Part shown: positions 34,715 to 47,989 of the stretch, in pieces
Position numbering within the stretch: the first letter of the stretch is position 1
How the letters are laid out: every line of letters begins with the position of its first letter
Origin: Kwoniella bestiolae CBS 10118
Taxonomy: Eukaryota > Basidiomycota > Tremellomycetes > Tremellales > Cryptococcaceae
DNA: 64,000 nt
Direction of reading: 5' to 3'
NCBI RefSeq assembly: GCF_000512585.2
Contig: NC_089247.1
Span: 930,001 to 994,000, forward strand
Notes under the pieces: generated by a model
What the model was told of the DNA's origin: nothing
Database searches by the model: none
The model's input: the letters and a program-made list of their open reading frames with translations, nothing else
Program-made: the position numbers and the translations under genes

Positions 34715-35949
34715 TCACCTTCCAATCTGAGCGAAGAGTTTGAAGATATAGTGACCGGCCAAAACAGCAAGAGCAAGTTGCCCTTCGAAGCCTGGTACCA
34801 GCCTGTGACCGGCACTCGAAGCTCCAGTACTGGACGCTGAAGCGCCACTATGGAAAGAGACAATCAGATTACATCTGGGACAATACAGCACAAATGGAGG
34901 GCTTACGCGTCGGTAATGTTAGAGACGGAGGCGGGCCTATCATTGAGGGTATCAGGTTCAATCAGCCATGCGGATGACAATATAGTCCCAATGAAGACTT
35001 ACGAGGTAGAGCTCAATTGAACGGTAGTGGTTGGAGATACGATCGCGCTAGAGGTGGTGGTAACGGCAACGGTGCTGACGGTAGTGGACACTACAGTGAA
35101 GGCGGGGATGGTCCCTGGGGTAGAAGTGGTGTTTTCGATAGCTGAAGAGGAGATTGAGCTTGTTGAATTACCACCGGAAGGCGAGGCGCCTTGTGGGTCT
35201 TGAGATACGGCTGTGACTTCAGGAAGACCATCACATGAGATGCTGGTCCGACTTCCAATATTAGCCTACGTCCTCTATCACAATAACTCAGGGTGGAGAG
35301 GAGGAGTTGCTGTAACATGGGAATTCATTGTGACTTGGGTTAGTCTGACTCACGGATTACCATCGATAGTAGCAAAATCGACATCTAACCAAATATGATT
35401 CTTGATAAAGTTGAATTTGTTTACATTTCAAACGATCAGCTGGTGTTGACCCCATTCCAAGTCTTGTGAGACGTATAGATCAGCTTTGATCTGTTCTTTC
35501 TTTGAGTATCCGTCTTGTAGTTCCGGCTCGGAGTTGTCGACTGATACGGCGTAGAGACCGTGGCTGCGTAGCAATCAGCATCTTACATCGGGACAAATAT
35601 GTAGTATACGGCCATGAATACTTCCCATCTTGATTCTTATGTATGGCATTTGCTCCCAGAGGGTGGGCACAGACCTCCAAGAACTCACTTGTCACGCTTA
35701 GCCCCGTGTATCTTGATCTTCGTACCCTCCCAACAAATCCTACTCCAGGCCATATGCACAGTGGTAGTATGGAAAGTCTCTTCCTGGTATTGAGGTGTGA
35801 ACGGGTCCTCTGGAAGCACACCTCGCTCATCAGCGTGGACACACGCGGAACTTTCTCTCTTTTATGAACTCACTTTTATGGTCTACTCCCCAGTTATCGC
35901 CGCCATATTGGAAGAACTCAGACGCGTCATCAAGGATGGTTTGTGACAT
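34715..35949 (-). CDS. Secreted or anchored surface protein, copy with in-frame TGA
   Basis: Paralogue of the gene at 36572. Exon 1 (MSQTILDDASEFFQYGGDNW) and later exons (KDPFTPQYQEETFHTTTVHM, ICWEGTKIHGAKRDK, HGLYAVSVDNSEPEL) fit the basidiomycete surface-protein domain with a pattern of TxHxAxxxxCWxGTxI, HGxYxVxVDN and HIWxDxDxA. A TGA at 35428-35430 interrupts the frame between LEWGQHQLIV and NVNKFNFIKNHIWLDV where the paralogue reads through. The distance is too short for a normal intron. A Ser/Thr-rich stretch and a hydrophobic end (FEGQLALAVLAGHYIFKLFA) follow, so a membrane or GPI anchor is likely. It may be a pseudogene, a readthrough case or an error. Confidence 0.6.
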
Positions 35950-36571
35950 ATTGACAATTCGAATTGAAAGAGCGTGAAATATAGCAATGAAATTTTACGT
36001 TGTTGGTAGGCAATTGGTAATGTATAGATGAGGGGAATATCAGAATCATATGACTCTTATACATAAATATGCGTTTTGGCAAAGATCCGGCCTCGAATGG
36101 GCATCAGAGGTATCGACTGTCTGATCGATCATCTTGGCCATCCGGATGATTCGGTCTTGAAACGGGTCAAAACGCCACGGAGACGATCAGAGCGCCACAC
36201 GGACCGTCTCCCTCTTGTTTATGTACACAATCAAAGGATGCGTTGTACACAATTAGACCAGGTTTCGTATTAGCAGATTGTCGTCGATCGCACACATGCC
36301 TGGACCTAATCGCAGGAACACGAAAATTGAATCATACACAGAAACATAGACAAACAAACATCGTTTCAGGTATTCCTTCGATCGTGGGACCAGACTCATA
36401 CATGTGTGTACTCGATTAGCTCAGGAACACTTTCGCAGTCTGCCGAACGATCCATAAATTAGAGGAAGTTAAGTATAAAAACTATAAGAGCAAGGCTCGC
36501 AGAGCATCTGAAGTCGGTATTGGAATGGGGAATCCCAAACAAAGTAGAGTAGGCGATGTCGAAACTAACCC
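35950..36571. other. Intergenic between the two surface-protein paralogues
   Basis: About 620 bases; holds the promoter of the 34715-35949 gene and the 3' UTR of the next one. No other gene seen. Confidence 0.3.
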
Positions 36572-37822
36572 TCAGAAGATCCATCTGAACAGATAGATAC
36601 CCATCAACCCCACCAAAGCCAGTTGACCTGTCATCGGCTTAAGCACTTCCGCAGAACTGGTAGCATCCGACGAGGGTGTAGTCGAGTTACTACAAATTCA
36701 CCACCGAATGTCAGTCCTCTCCTCAGATCGCGTTCGTACGTGCTACGAGCGAAAGACACACTTACCCGGAAGAAGGGGAGATATCCGTAGAAGATGCAGA
36801 ACTCATAGTGACAGTTGTAGTGGGACTGACAATAGCCGTCGAGTTCGCCAGAGAAGCTGTCCCATTTGACGCTGCGGGGGCTTTGGTGAGTGTCGCTGTG
36901 CTGGCGTTGAAAGACGATATATGCGTACCTGTACTGGTCGAATTTGGGAATGATGATATAGCAGAGTTCGTTGTTGATTTAGTAGAATTGCCAGATGAAG
37001 TGGCGTTTGCAGTTGCTGGGTGGGACATAGCTGTGGAGGAAGTGGCGACGGGGGTTTTGGCGATTGCTGGAGCGACGGTCCCAGTTGGAGGAAGAACGGT
37101 ATTTTCAGGTAGGTCCTTACAGTCGATTCTATATCGAACAGATCAATCCAGAACGTTATTCAGATACAATCTCTCTTTCCTCCGTATGCCACCATTCACA
37201 AGGCTACAGTTAGGCTTGAAGGACAATAGGACTCACGGCCATCCATCAATCTCAGCATAATCAATATCAAACCAAATATGATCCTTGGCCGTCATATTTG
37301 TTTTTGGCATATTTGTCAATACGATCTGATGATTACCCCATTCCAGACCTTCAGTCTTGTATAAACTCGCTTGGATCGTATCTTTATCACTTTGACCGTT
37401 GAGCCATTCGAGCTCGCCATTATCTACTGTCACGGTGTATAGGGCGTGACTAACGACACCCATCAAAGGAAAACATCAGTCATACTCGGGTTGCAGCTTA
37501 TGCGATACCCCTTGTAGATGGGTGCACAACTCACTTCTTTCGCTTGGCTCCCAAGATCTCCGCGTTGGTCCCTGTCCAACATAACCTCGCGGAAGCTCTG
37601 TGGACGGTCGTACTGGTGAATGTCCCATGATGATAATCCTTCACCAGGGGATCGTCTATTTTCACCCCCCTCGTCGTCTCTTAGCTAATGCTGAACCCCA
37701 CTTAGAATTGGTAAGTGGGACTCACCGGTATGATTTGTTCCCCATGTATCTCCGAGATACTGCCAATTCACATCACAGTCATCCAGTGTGGTATGTGGAG
37801 GAGCGTCATTGTTATTTGACAT
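36572..37822 (-). CDS. Secreted or anchored surface protein, intact paralogue
   Basis: The start at 37822 reads MSNNNDAPPHTTLDDCDVNW, then QYLGDTWGTNHTG before a GTGAGT donor. Following exons: VKDYHHGTFTSTTVHRASAR, LCWTGTNAEILGAKRKK, ALYTVTVDNGELEWLNGQSD, LYKTEGLEWGNHQIVLTNMP and HIWFDIDYAEIDGWP. This is a jelly-roll-like domain common in basidiomycete secreted proteins. A Ser/Thr/Ala/Asn stalk (with NSTKST, NSTST sequons) follows, then the last exon ends VLKPMTGQLALVGLMGIYLF, a hydrophobic tail suiting a GPI or membrane anchor. No clear N-terminal signal peptide was seen; a missed 5' exon is possible. Function unknown. Confidence 0.7.
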
Positions 37823-38357
37823 TGTGAGTGCCGAGTTGAAAGTATAGGTTGATGTGATCAGTATAGGAATGCTTGCGGTGAGGTATGATGGTGGATAAAG
37901 GATCGGTATTCTGCATCAGGATAGATATAACCACGTCTCACGCTCCATCTTACATATACTGTAGTGATCGCATTGTCACCTTTCAATGCAAAGTCGCTCA
38001 AAGTCACTTTGCAAGGGATCAAACGCAATCAACTGCTAATTGGTCATCATCCCTTTCACCAAGTTCCTTCATCTCTTGCCTCCCATCCTTTACCGAGATC
38101 CAGCAGAGCCTAGACCAATCATTATATAATTCTCCTTCTTCAGCTTGCTATCGCGGGTAAGCTCGTACTCAGACCAAGTGCGTCTGTGCAGGAAAAGAAC
38201 AAAGGATGAAGGATGAGTACCGAGGCACATGACTTTGTCACACACAAACGATGCTTTTACACACTGCATCAAATGATACTCACGCAGTTTACTCACATGG
38301 AGCGCGAGTATCTCCGACTCAATCGTATACTGTATGCATAATCACCTATACCTGTAA
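37823..38357. other. Intergenic, CHS5 3' side
   Basis: About 535 bases between the start of the surface protein and the end of CHS5, both on the minus strand. No gene recognised. Confidence 0.3.
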
Positions 38358-40956
38358 TCAACTAAGATCAATCTCATCCATCCCCTCATCACCTTCCTCT
38401 ACTGGATCGGGAGTGGGTGTATTCCTCCCTGTTCCTGGATTCGACGAGTTGGGTGTAAGGCCGGAGGTAGATGATTTCTTCTTCTTGTTCTTCTTTTTCT
38501 TATTTTTGCTTGATGCAGTTGTTGCGGCCCCTTCACTAGCTGCTTCAGGTTGAGGAGATGTTGCAGCAGATATATCAGGAGTAGCAGTATCCGAAGTTTC
38601 TTTGGCTTGTTCAGCTGTGACCTCCGAAGCAGATAAATCGACTGCAACGGCAGTAGCAGGTACAGCTTTATCTTCTACTCTTTCTAATTTAGGTTCTCCT
38701 GAAGCTGGAATTGCCGGGCTTTCTACTTCCACAGGTGCAGAAATAACTTCAAGTTTGGGTTCAGGTGTCTTGGCGATGGCTGATTCGAAGTTGGCTACTG
38801 CTTCATCAATCGTCGAAGCTTTGGCTTGAGTTGCAGGGGCAGATTCTTCTTCAACTACCGGAGGTGGTCCTGATGCCGTACTGGGTTGAGATACTTCTGA
38901 AGGTTCTTCGACAACAGCTGGCGCAGTACTGATGATGGTTGCTGGTTCCTCGGTCACAGTTTTGCCAAGTCCAGATGACTCTTCAGATCCATCCACAACA
39001 TCGGCTTTGTCGGTAACATTCAGTTCTTGCGTTGTTGAGGCAGCATCGGGAATAGCGTCTACCACGGCACCTCCACTGACAGGATCTACCGTAGCTTGTA
39101 CAGATTGTTGAGAGGTTGAATGCACGTCCCTGATTGTAGGCAGAGAAGCTTGTTTCGATCTAGGTGTAGCTTCTTCAATGGTAGGTTGAGGGGACTGTCT
39201 ACCTCCTTTGGCAGGTATCTCTTGTATGGAAGGTACAACAGGAGCAGTAGCTCTTCTAGACGGCGAAGACGATCGACGAGTATCGGACGTGGTAGGTGAT
39301 TGAGCGGGGGAGTTGGAAGCGCTACTGGACAGGGGGAATTTGAAGCCACTGATCATGATCATCCAGAGTTAGCTTACGACTAAAGGTTGCATTACAAAGC
39401 TAACTTACCGATCGAGTTTCCCATCAGCTTCAGGTTTGGGACTTCTCGGTCTACCCGTATCTACATCCAAACTCATCTCCCTACTTCTCCTTCCTTCCAT
39501 TGACCCGTTCCGTGATACGCTAGGTCTGGTGGTCGAAGCGTGCATACTCATCCTAGCTATAGTCTCAGGACTAGGTGATCGACGAATCTCTTCGGGATTC
39601 TCATGATGAGGTGATGTAGGTGAAGAAGAAGTGAATGGGAGCGAAGATCGTTTCTGCGGTGAAGGTCGTCTGAACGGTGCTGGATCGGAGGTATTGGTCA
39701 ATGCTTGCGGTAAAGACGGCAAGAGGTAATTCGATATGGGGACAAGTCTTTAATCAGTTGGTCAGTGATACAGGAAGAATTAATTCATTCATGAGCCGAC
39801 TTACTTCCTTTCCGCTGCTACAGCCATCAACCAACCTGGCCCAACAACTGGTAGATTCATTCTAGCTGCCTCTTGGTATTCCGGGTCTATCTGACCACCT
39901 CTGCCTGAATCATCACCTCCTACTATCGGTGTAGTACAGACGAAATGGGTAGTATCGAGTGCGACGGTAGATGATTCTCGTGCGCCAATCTGTTGCAGAC
40001 CTTCTCTAAGTTGAGAGAGTAGTTGAGGTGGATGAATCGGACCGAAGTGGATGAGCAGACCGGTAAGATTGCTACAAACGATCCGTAAGCACAACTTGAC
40101 ACAATGCAGTAACAGAATAGGCTCACTCCATGGTATGTGTTCGTACCCTGATTAGATTGGAAGGATACGTCCCGGCTGTAGTTTTCCTACGAACAATGAA
40201 GTCAGCCGTCACAAAAGCTCTTACCATGTCGTTATCGTGCTTAGTTCCGGTCAACTCACAAGACAAGCTGAAAAGTATATTCCTCTCCTGACTGCAGCCC
40301 CCCAGTCTTCCACTCCCTCTTCTCCTTCTTCCCCTGCCCATAATCACCTCCAACTCTACCCCACCTCTGACCATTCCTATACATCTCCAATCCCCTCCAA
40401 GCTGCTGAACCGATATTCAGTTTCTCCCATTCTACACATACGGAAGTTTGCGTAACATTTCTAAGTTTCAACACGGGCGGTGCAGGTGGGGTAGAGAATG
40501 TAGATAGTATGTCGGACTGTAAGTCATGGAAGGTCTGTTGGGCGGCCAGTTCAGCGGAGACATCGCGGGATACCGTTATTGTGAGGATTGATCCTGGACC
40601 TAAGGGGGGTGCGCCTGGGGATGGGGTGGGAAGTAAGAGGGATGGGAATTCCAATAAGTGTGCGTTAGGTCCTAGAAGAATCGCCTGGAATGTGAAATCA
40701 ATGTCAGCTCATGATTGGACAGTAAGCAGAACATCAGCTGGACATACCATTCCTGCGTCCAATTTTCCCAGGGTGAAAGTGACTATCACATACCCATTGG
40801 TCAGCTATCTCAGAGAGCACAAAGCCATGGTACATGAAACCGCGGAGACAATGACTCACACTTCTCCATCTTGGTCTTGGAGGCATGCTTAGCATGAGCT
40901 ACACGCTTCAAGGCATGCTGACTGGATGGCCCAGCAGGGGATGAAGGACTGGACAT
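38358..40956 (-). CDS. CHS5: Chs5, exomer scaffold (FN3-BRCT)
   Basis: Core of the exomer coat that carries chitin synthase Chs3 and some other cargo from the trans-Golgi to the plasma membrane. The N-terminus has [20 protein letters not shown] and LEFPSLLLP. The FN3 domain reads [20 protein letters not shown] and [20 protein letters not shown]. The BRCT domain reads [20 protein letters not shown] and [19 protein letters not shown] long disordered region rich in Ser, Pro, Glu and Ala follows, ending in a Lys-rich block ([14 protein letters not shown]) as in other Chs5 proteins. Start at 40956, stop at 38358. Links functionally to the chitinase and wall proteins nearby, though gene order may be chance. 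Confidence 0.93.
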
Positions 40957-41470
40957 GGTGGAGTGTGTGTGAATAGGGTCCGAGCCAGGACTAAAAGGTG
41001 AAGCTTGAAGACCAGTGCTTCTTATAAGGAAGGAGGATGGGAGGATAAATGATATCAAGAATAGAAGGCTAGTCGATGGGGATGACAATGATGTTGAACA
41101 TTCTCATTCTCATTCCAAGAGCGCAGACCTCACCATGATCATTGACAACAACGACGCGACTCCACGTGCACGACAGATCAGTGTGGCATTTCCCCACCCA
41201 GACTAATCATTGGACAGGAATTGAATATCCTTTGACATTTAACATTGATTAGTCCTTTATGCATAGCCTCGTATCAGATCTGATACTGAACAGACCAGAT
41301 GGTAACAGATGAAAGGTACTTCGAGGTCAAACAAGTGTGTCAAGGTTGTTGGTACAACTCACGATACAGGCAACATCGACTGCAAAAGATCTTCGTTGTC
41401 AGGTCTATAATACCTACCCTAAACCAAGTTCACATAAGTAAGATACAGTAAGGTAGCAAAAGAGAGGACA
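40957..41470. promoter_or_regulatory. Divergent intergenic region, CHS5/membrane protein
   Basis: About 510 bases between divergent starts. No specific element recognised. Confidence 0.3.
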
Positions 41471-43377
41471 ATGATCAACGACACCGTAAAAATAGCCAGT
41501 AAGTCCATGTCTACCCCATTCCTCATCCTCTCCTCGCCCTTGATCCATTGGACCCCGCTGATGATTCGGGGATATGACCAGTCATCGTAGCCTCACCCAT
41601 CCTCTTCTTTACCCTCCTCTTCCTCTCCGCCTACCTGTATCGCCGCCATCGCACCCCCTTCCGACGAGGCTCATTCAAATCTCAGAGACAATCCACCGCT
41701 CTTCCAACAAGTCCCAAAGGCGCGGTGTGGGATCCCAGTAAGCGAGAGAGGAGATTCCCGCATTGTCATATCTGCTGGGAAGATCATCGGGTTAACACCA
41801 CCACCAATAACCAGAGGGAAGTACCTCTAACGGACAGTACGGATAGTCAGAATACCTTGGTGAATAGTAGTACGAATATCATCCGTACAACTCGATACGG
41901 CAATACGCTCAAATCATGTTGTCCTGCACCGAGTATGGACGTAAACGTAAATGAACACATGTTGAAAGTCACGCAACCCCATTTCGAAGAGAAGCAACTA
42001 TCAATACGCCGGATCTCCTCCAACCCCCTCGCGCCAGACGAATACACGCGGGTCAACTCGTTCTGCTCGAGTCTGAACAATGCCAACCCATCTTCCGACC
42101 TACTACCCTATGGAGGAGGTAAACGAACGTCCCATATATCCTCTGCAAATGGGTTTGTAGCAGACGCATTAGCTCCCGGCGTGATACCCTTCGGACAGGT
42201 ATCATCTTTCCTGTCTATTGGGAATGATGAGGACAGAATGTCGATCAGAAGAGTGAGTATAGGAGGTAAAGAAGATACCCTTAACATCTCCGGTCTAAAT
42301 CCCACCTCACAAGAAAGGTTAGATCTAAGTGGTATACCAATCAGAAGATCATTCACGGAGAATCAGCGGAACTCCCGCTCACCAAGCGATCTACCAAAGA
42401 TCACCACCTTTGCCCACTCTCCCCTTCCAGATTTCAATTCACAAGGCACAGTTGAAGACCTCCCCTCCCCTCATCCATTCTCGGCCGCCTCCCTCAGACG
42501 AAGTTCATTCATCTCCCAACCTCCCCTACAATTCCCCGTCCCTCACATAAAAGTACCCGAGAAAGTCAAGACTAGACGACCCGAATCATTGAACATACCC
42601 GCTTACACTGTCCTCTCTCCATCCCAGATCACTACGCTATCCGGAACGACTTATATGGGAAAGAGTAACTCTTTGAGCATACCCGTGCAATCCGCATCGT
42701 CGACAAAAGCCATCAAATCGTCTTATACCCCCGGCAGTGGACCTGTACCCCAAAGCTCGATAGATACCTGCAGTTCATTTGGATATGATCCCATTGATGC
42801 TCCTCAGCCTAGGAAAGGGTATTTTGAAGAGGGATGGAATGGATTTGCTTTAGGATCGTCCAGTGGGAATGGTGGTCTGATCCCGAAAATTGAAGTGCCA
42901 ATTTCACCGACTACACCTACTCATACGAAGAGTGTATCGCCCATTAGGTTCGATCAGCCAAATCACAGCCATCAGAGTGGGGAAAGGGGTGCGCAAATGC
43001 ACGACCATTGTGGCCATAGTAACAATCACCAAAAGACTTCTGAGGGCACTGCTCCCCCATCCGCCCATGAACGAACCTCAAGTAACCTGACCATCTCCTC
43101 ACCCACGCAGACCAACCATAAGCGCACCCCCAGCGAGGCAAGTAAGATAACCTACCTCTCCGACCTAGTCAGAGAGAAAGAAGACGACAATAAGAGACAA
43201 AGCGTCAATTCAACCTCTGCAGAGCTGTATCCGCCAAATGAAGTTCTAGTCGGCAAGAGGACAAGTATCGTGGGAAGTGAGAAGACACGCCCTGTAAGTC
43301 AGACTGGCGGTGCTTTGGCTACTGGGATGGGGGTGGGGATGGTTTTTGGGATGAGTCAGGGTGAGGTTGGTAGATAA
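41471..43377 (+). CDS. Hypothetical single-pass membrane protein, Ser/Pro-rich
   Basis: Exon 1 is tiny (ATG at 41471, MINDTVKIA). Intron about 41499-41581 ends at an AG before 41582. Exon 2 continues IVASPILFFTLLFLSAYLYR, a single membrane helix directly after a short N-terminus, then basic residues (RRHRTPFRRG) that favour a cytosolic C-terminus. About 600 residues of disordered, Ser/Pro/Asn-rich sequence follow, with one short Cys/His patch (RRFPHCHICWEDHR) and near the end LSDLVREKEDDNKR. No known domain. The helix-first, long-cytosolic-tail layout suits a membrane-anchored scaffold or regulator, but that is inference. Confidence 0.65.
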
Positions 43378-43833
43378 TTTGGGGCAGGGGGGCCTGGATA
43401 TATCTAGTGAATAGATGAGACATATGTACTACGTTATCCTCGAGATGTAGGGGAACTCAAGATTCCGTCCAGATGGTTCATACGAGGTACAATCACTTAC
43501 AACTTCCATAGTCCGTACCGAACTCTATATGTATCTATGTAATCTATAAGTCTAAGTTTCTATAATTCTTTATTCGATCTAAAATCTAAGAAGTTCTTCA
43601 TTTCGTCTTCTTTATACACATGTCTCAAGCCCGTATATCAATCGTATCCGCTCAGTTAAAATCATATTGAGGTCTATGTAACATGGCGATGCCTTCCCGC
43701 TTGCGATTGAACAAACCATGCAGTGATAGGCATATCACCATAATCGATATCTCGATGTATCTCGCCCAAGCAGAAAACCCGTTATTCCCCCAACCTAATC
43801 TCCACCTTCCTTTATCCCAATCATGTAAGGGCA
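43378..43833. other. Convergent intergenic region
   Basis: About 455 bases between two genes that end towards each other; AT-rich towards the middle. No gene recognised. Confidence 0.3.
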
Positions 43834-45175
43834 CTAAGACCAAGCCATCTTGACCCCCACGCCCATCTCCCCCGCCTGATCTTTCAAACCCCTCTTCCTC
43901 TTCTCAGCATCTTCCACCTCCTTCTCAGCATCCGCCAATTTCTTCCTCGACCGTGCCTCCTCTTCCGTCAATTCCACACCTACCCCAACTCCATGTCCCT
44001 GGTCAACTTCCAACAAATGTTCCTGAGCATTCAACAGATGTATCTGAGCAGCTGCCAATAACTTGTTGTTCCTGTTATTCTGCCATGACAAAAAGATGTT
44101 CCAGCATAATCCAACGGACTGTACGGTGAGTAGTCGATGTTGCGGAGGGACGAGGCTGAAGTTTATTATTTGGGTGGGACCGAAGACGCACACTGCTTTT
44201 TGCCAGGTTGGGAACCAGCCCTGCAGATATATCGAACAAAGCTCAGAGTCAGCTTGACTTGTCGGATTACTCCATGATTTCGCATGAGAGTGAAATGCGA
44301 GAGAGAGGGCTCGGAATAACTTAGTGGGATGATCTAAATGATAGGTAGTGCTTGACACAAGATGGAAATCGAGGACAACGACCAAACTCACATGAGCAAC
44401 CTTCTGCCTCACTTCACCCACATTTTTCCCTTCCAACAACCCCAGACACGTAGGAAACATGAATGTGACGAAAGGCGACCAAATGCAGATATCCAGTGCT
44501 AACTTGCCCATTAGAGCTACAGCAGATAGAGGAATGACAAGATTTAGCATATTGACACTGATTAGTCAGGGCAATGAAAGTGTACGGATAGAGTAGATAA
44601 GAACTTACTCTTCACTTTAGAGGCCAGGGCTATACGTTCAATCGAGTTTAACCAGTAATGCGCCAGGGGAGCGAAAATCGTTGATCCGTCTACAATATCC
44701 CATTTCAATAAGAGTAAAGCAAGTCAGCATGGATAACCTTGGGTCACGTATAGTGAGTACAGGACGAGTGGACTCACATATCGATAATCTAGCCGTACGT
44801 ATTGGCTAAGAACAGAAGATCAGCTTTCCCCTCCGGATCCAGTTTCAGGAAAGTCCACCCTCGCTTTGCTCTTCACAGCTACACATCCTTTCGATGATGG
44901 TTCCCCCGTCTCACTTCAGTCACGTGAGACTGACCCCCAATCTGCGCATGGGACCAGATCACACGACCACTCACATCATACACTTCCTCCCCTTCTTCAC
45001 CCTCTACCTTCCTCCTAATATATTTCCCCTCAATCCCAAGCTGCGCTACAAGATCCGCAGAGATGTACAGCACTCCACTCTGAATCATCTTCGTCCGTAG
45101 AGGTCGCTCGCGAAGTGAGGTGGTGTAGAAGGCCCATACTCTGGAGAAGAGGTTGGGTCGAGGTATCGACGCCAT
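43834..45175 (-). CDS. SYM1: Mpv17/PMP22 family protein (Sym1-like)
   Basis: Integral protein of the inner mitochondrial or peroxisomal membrane. The start at 45175 gives MASIPRPNLFSRVWAFYTTS, LRERPLRTKMIQSGVLYISA and DLVAQLGIEGKY, the usual family beginning (YxxxLxxxPLxTKxxxSGxL...GDxxAQ). Later exons have FAPLAHYWLNSIERI, ALMGKLALDICIWSPFVTFM, WFPTWQKAVCVFGPTQIINF and VPPQHRLLTVQSVGLCWNIF, which match the family signature W.xWPxxQxxNFxxVPxxxR...xxxxxWNxxLS. A Lys/Glu-rich coiled tail (LADAEKEVEDAEKRKRGLKD) extends beyond the usual end. Five or so exons. Intact. Confidence 0.85.
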
Positions 45176-45542
45176 TTTACAGTCTATGTCCACAGGGCCA
45201 GGCGCAAGTGATGCAGTAGAGAGTGAAAGGTGGGAGATGATCAAGGAGGTCGAAGGGTGAGGGTGGGGTATATGCGTGACAAAGGGAATGATAACAGATC
45301 AATGATTGAATGATGTTTTGATGGTTACGAGTAATCTGACCAAAAACGCTTTTATCATTCAAACTTTTTACACCTTTTTGAGTATGACTTATCCCAAGCA
45401 AGGCACGGACGGATGAACGGATGTATGCATCCGACCCGACTTACACTCAGAACGTAAATCAACCGACAGAAATGCTCGATAATCAATGCATAAATGCTCA
45501 ATACAATCTATATCAAACCTCTAATCTCTATGATCTGTCAAC

Positions 45543-47989
45543 CTAGAATCTACCCAAATGCTTGGCAACCTTGAAACTAGCTCCGGTCTTCTCCTTGATC
45601 TCCTCGACCGTAACTCCCTCAGCCACCTCGATCAAAGTCAATCCACCTCCTTTGGAGTTCGTCCTATCCACATCAAACACAGCCAAATCCGTGATGATCC
45701 TGCTTACTACTGCTACCCCAGTCAAGGGGAGGGAACAGCTCTCTAGGACTTTGGGTTTACCGTGTTTGTCTACGTGGGTGGTGACTACGACGATCTTGGT
45801 GCTATCTGGGTTGGAAACTAGGTCCATTGCTCTGTCACATTACGTTGTTAGCTATTGATCCCTGATCCATTATATAAGAACAACTCACCCTCCCATACCC
45901 TTAATGAGCTTTCCGGGGATCATGTAGTTCGCCTATATCAGCGTAGTCAGCGAGGTGTACGGGTTTCACGAAGACATGAGCCTCATAAAGCACAATATAA
46001 CTCACAAGATCACCATTTGCCGATACCTCCATGGCACCCAGAATGGACACATCAACATGACCTCCTCGGATCATACCGAATGACTCGGACGAGTCGAAGA
46101 CAGCAGCTCCGGGAACGAGAGTAACAGTCTCTTTACCGGCGTTGATGATATCGCTGTGACACACATGAACTCATCAGCATTGACACTCTCACTGCAAATA
46201 CTCAAATCCCGGACCACGAGTAACATGACTTCCCATCGAAGAAAGTCCTCTGAAAAGAGAAGAAGCTTCGCACTCACGCATCAACCTCATCTTCAAGAGG
46301 ATAAGGTCCCATCCCCAAAATACCATTCTCCGACTGAATCCAGACCTTCTGTCCCTCGGGCAAATAATTGGCAGCCAACACCGGTATACCAACACCAAGG
46401 TTCACATAGGCACCATCGTAAAGTTCTTTAGAAGCTCTCTTGGCAATTCTCTCTCGTGCTTCCTTGGCCTTTTCAACTTTAGGCGATACATCCTCAGACT
46501 TGTGTCCTTCGTCTCCTGACGATGGAGAAACATTTTCGGATTGTTCTCTTGTGGTCTTGATTTCGATTTGCTTGTCTACGGTCGCTGGGACGATTCGGTC
46601 GACGTAGATTCCGGGCAGGTCGATGTCCATCGCTCCGATTTCACCGATTTCGACGATATTCTCGGCCTATGTCACGCGAACATGGGATATGTCAGTTTTT
46701 TTACCTTGACCGGTTCTGGTATAACTTACCTCAACGATAGTCAACTTAGCAGCCTTAGCAACCAACGGACCAAAAGCTTTCGTAGTGTATCTAAACCCAA
46801 TGACAGTATAAGCTTCCAATTCAATTCAGATACCTATGCTACATCCGAGACGTTTCATCTTAATGTGCCAAAATTGAAACCGTACTCACCTGAACACACA
46901 ATTACCGGCTCTATCAACTTTCCAAGCTCTCAGAATAGCTACATCACCGTGAATGGCAGGTTCGAAGATGTATTTCTTGTCATCTATCACTTTGACTTCC
47001 TTCTTCACTCCTTCCTGGACGACCGTCTGTTTCCCATCTGCATCGGGGGCGGAGAATCGTCGGGGGATACCACCGGTTTCGATGAAAGTTCCTACGCAAG
47101 TCCACCAAAAGCATTAAAATCTCGTTCATTCCAGGTTTGATCGCAGTGATTTATAGATATTGCGTTATTGAGTACAGTCGAAGTGAAAGAAAAAGGAATA
47201 AACCCACCAACACCACTTCTAGTGTAGATACCTGGCATACCCGCACCAGCGGCTCTCAACCTCTCGGCGATAGTTCCTTGAGGACTGAGTTCCAACGAAA
47301 TCTTTCCGTTAATATAGTTGGCCATAAGTCCCTTGTTGGTACCTAGATACGAAAGGATCATTCGCTGGATCTGACCGGAGGTGACCAATGGGGCTGTAGT
47401 AGCATTTCCTGGTCAGCGGACACCGTACAAGCACAAAGATTATTCCACAATACTCGGAACAGCTCCGATGGTCTTTCCCACGCTAATCATGCGATCCCTT
47501 CATACTCTGCATATGTCGACATTCAGAATCCACCAGACGGTACTTCCCCTTTTACGCTGTTCCATTGATTCACAAGGAAGAGCTGAACTCACACAACCCA
47601 GCGGTACCTGCATTTCCCGCATTATTACTAACAACCATCAAATCCTGCAAATCCGTTCGCTCATGAATGGCAGTGATGATCGTCTCAGCCGTTCCACATA
47701 ATCCAAACCCAGCTGATAAGACAGTCGACCCAGACTTGATATCTTGGATAGCATGTTTAGCGTCCACCCAAACCTTGCCCTTCTTGTATGGTGTGATCCT
47801 CGATTCGGCATGATCACCTTTCGAGGGGACTGACTTGAGGTCGTGTTTCGGGGTGGGGTACGGTTCGTGGTAGTAGTTTCTGACTTGCGAGAGTGAGAGG
47901 AGAGGTGTCGAGCGGGGAGAGATGATAGCTCGAGGTAAGACTCGAGGTCGAGAGAGGAGCTTGGAGCATGGGAGGACTGATCTGATCAT
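45543..47989 (-). CDS. Succinyl-CoA:3-ketoacid CoA transferase (SCOT)
   Basis: Mitochondrial enzyme that moves CoA from succinyl-CoA to acetoacetate in ketone body use. The N-terminus (start 47989) is Arg/Ser-rich and free of acids, a likely mitochondrial presequence. The alpha part has [45 protein letters not shown] and [21 protein letters not shown] linker carries a long charged insert ([18 protein letters not shown]). The beta part has [20 protein letters not shown] and [14 protein letters not shown], in which the Glu of SENG is the catalytic residue. It ends [17 protein letters not shown]. About ten exons, all in frame. Plus-strand ORFs over it (46541-47140 and others) are shadows. Confidence 0.95.

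Noticed and set aside
46541..47140. 199-codon plus-strand ORF
   Set aside because: Lies over SCOT exons and introns and matches no family.
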